Program-made: the position numbers and the translations under genes
Assembly (NCBI GenBank): GCA_947503835.1
Contig: CANNFM010000009.1
Span: forward strand, 62,001 to 126,000
Source: an uncultured Aquimarina sp.
GTDB lineage: Bacteria > Bacteroidota > Bacteroidia > Flavobacteriales > Flavobacteriaceae
DNA: 64,000 nucleotides
Reading direction: 5' to 3'
Part shown: piece by piece, positions 63,198 through 64,000 of the stretch
How positions within the stretch are numbered: the stretch's first letter is position 1
Layout of the letters: each line of letters begins with the position of its first letter
The notes under the pieces: generated by a model
Told to the model about the DNA's origin: nothing
Database searches by the model: none
What the model saw: only the letters and a program-made list of their open reading frames with translations

Positions 63198-64000
63198 ATG
63201 AACTTACAAGAATATATAGAATTAGTTTTCACCGATTACACACTACGCACAATAACCTTAGGTACGGCTGTGCTCGGTGCGATCTGTGGTATGCTGGGTA
63301 GTTTTGCTGTATTACGTAAGCAAAGTCTACTAGGAGACGCCATTTCTCATGCCGCTTTACCAGGTATAGCCATTGCTTTTTTAATCATTGGCACCAAGAA
63401 CAGCTCTATTTTTTTATTAGGCGCTCTAATAAGCGGATTAATTGGAACCTTTTGGATTAGAGGAATAACCAAAAATACACATCTCAAATCTGATACTGCT
63501 CTCGGACTTATCTTATCCCTATTTTTTGGATTCGGGATGCTATTACTTACTTATATTCAGAAAATGCCTAATGCCAATCAAGCCGGTTTAGAAAGTTATC
63601 TTTTTGGCCAAGCTGCTACCCTTTTAGAAAGCGATGTCTGGCTTATGGTTATTGTTACCAGTATTAGCTTAGTAATTCTATTATTATTCTGGAAAGAACT
63701 TAAAATACTACTATTTGATGCAGATTACACTAAGACCTTAGGGTTTAATACTCGGTTTTTAGACATTCTCATTACGTCTTTTATTGTTATTGCTATTGTT
63801 CTTGGGTTACAAACAGTCGGAGTGGTGCTAATGAGTGCTATGCTATTAGCTCCTGCTGCTGCTGCAAGGCAATGGACAAATAGTCTAAGTATTATGGTAA
63901 TTTTGGCTGCTATATTTGGAGCATTATCAGGCGTAGTGGGTACTGCAATTAGTGCTAGTCATAACAACCTATCAACAGGACCTGTAATTGTTTTGGTTGC
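63198..64000 (+). CDS. Metal ABC transporter permease (partial, runs off the window)
   Basis: About 267 residues are visible, without the C-terminus. The reading frame stays open to the window end. An ABC-3 family permease: MNLQEYIELVFTDYTLRTIT is the start, GDAISHAALPGIAIAFLIIG the conserved loop, and repeated hydrophobic helices follow (LGAICGMLGSFAVL, LGLILSLFFGFGMLLLTY, VVLMSAMLLAPAAAARQW). It forms the channel through the inner membrane for the metal. It starts 5 bases after the ATPase stop. Confidence 0.9.
   Translation, partial: MNLQEYIELVFTDYTLRTITLGTAVLGAICGMLGSFAVLRKQSLLGDAISHAALPGIAIAFLIIGTKNSSIFLLGALISGLIGTFWIRGITKNTHLKSDTALGLILSLFFGFGMLLLTYIQKMPNANQAGLESYLFGQAATLLESDVWLMVIVTSISLVILLLFWKELKILLFDADYTKTLGFNTRFLDILITSFIVIAIVLGLQTVGVVLMSAMLLAPAAAARQWTNSLSIMVILAAIFGALSGVVGTAISASHNNLSTGPVIVLV

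Overview
The window is AT-rich chromosomal DNA from a member of the Bacteroidota, almost certainly a marine flavobacterium (Flavobacteriaceae, of the Aquimarina kind). This rests on the gene families: bacillithiol synthase BshC, LytS/LytTR two-component pairs, TonB receptors with carboxypeptidase-like N-terminal domains, an ECF sigma/FecR/TonB-receptor unit, DUF4295 beside ribosomal proteins L28 and L33, and a few promoter-like boxes of the Bacteroidota type (TAnnTTTG). Identifications come from reading the protein sequences; no database search was possible. No tRNA, rRNA, insertion sequence, prophage or CRISPR array was seen.

Layout. 1-13 kb: an isomerase tail, an orphan molybdopterin oxidoreductase, an AraC regulator, a GNAT enzyme, a TonB receptor divergent from a LytS/LytTR pair, a small heat-shock protein with an unusual upstream region, a TerB-like/DUF1456 divergent pair and a large methyltransferase. 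13-32 kb: mostly housekeeping (sucC, lysA, guaA with a LysM lipoprotein-like neighbour, bshC) and exported hydrolases (amidohydrolase, DUF922, M14 and M3 peptidases). 32-42 kb: a mosaic stretch of short, same-strand single-gene units (membrane proteins, a predicted MepA-like peptidase, an alpha/beta hydrolase, DUF2200, a RibD/DHFR-like enzyme). These are separated by related intergenic sequences, a three-copy palindromic terminator and a 41-bp tandem array of 11 units. trmL and a methyltransferase follow.

43-60 kb: a double-PAS kinase with a CheY-like partner, then what looks like the conserved flavobacterial block rimO, ftsY, DUF4295, rpmG, rpmB, cinA, Hpt, FAH, exonuclease. It is interrupted twice. 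Between rimO and ftsY sit a serine hydrolase, a TonB receptor/FecR/ECF sigma unit and, divergent from it, an Asp-rich lipoprotein followed by two tiny membrane proteins. Between rpmB and cinA sit three tandem paralogues of one 133-residue family, each with its own promoter-like box.

60-64 kb: a DtxR/MntR-type metal regulator divergent from an outer-membrane channel-like protein and a TroABC/ZnuABC-type metal importer, whose permease runs off the window end.

The two most likely undescribed units are the sigma/FecR/receptor locus with its divergent Asp-rich lipoprotein and mini-proteins, and the triplicated 133-residue family. The 41-bp array and the cassette-like island are the most unusual non-coding features.
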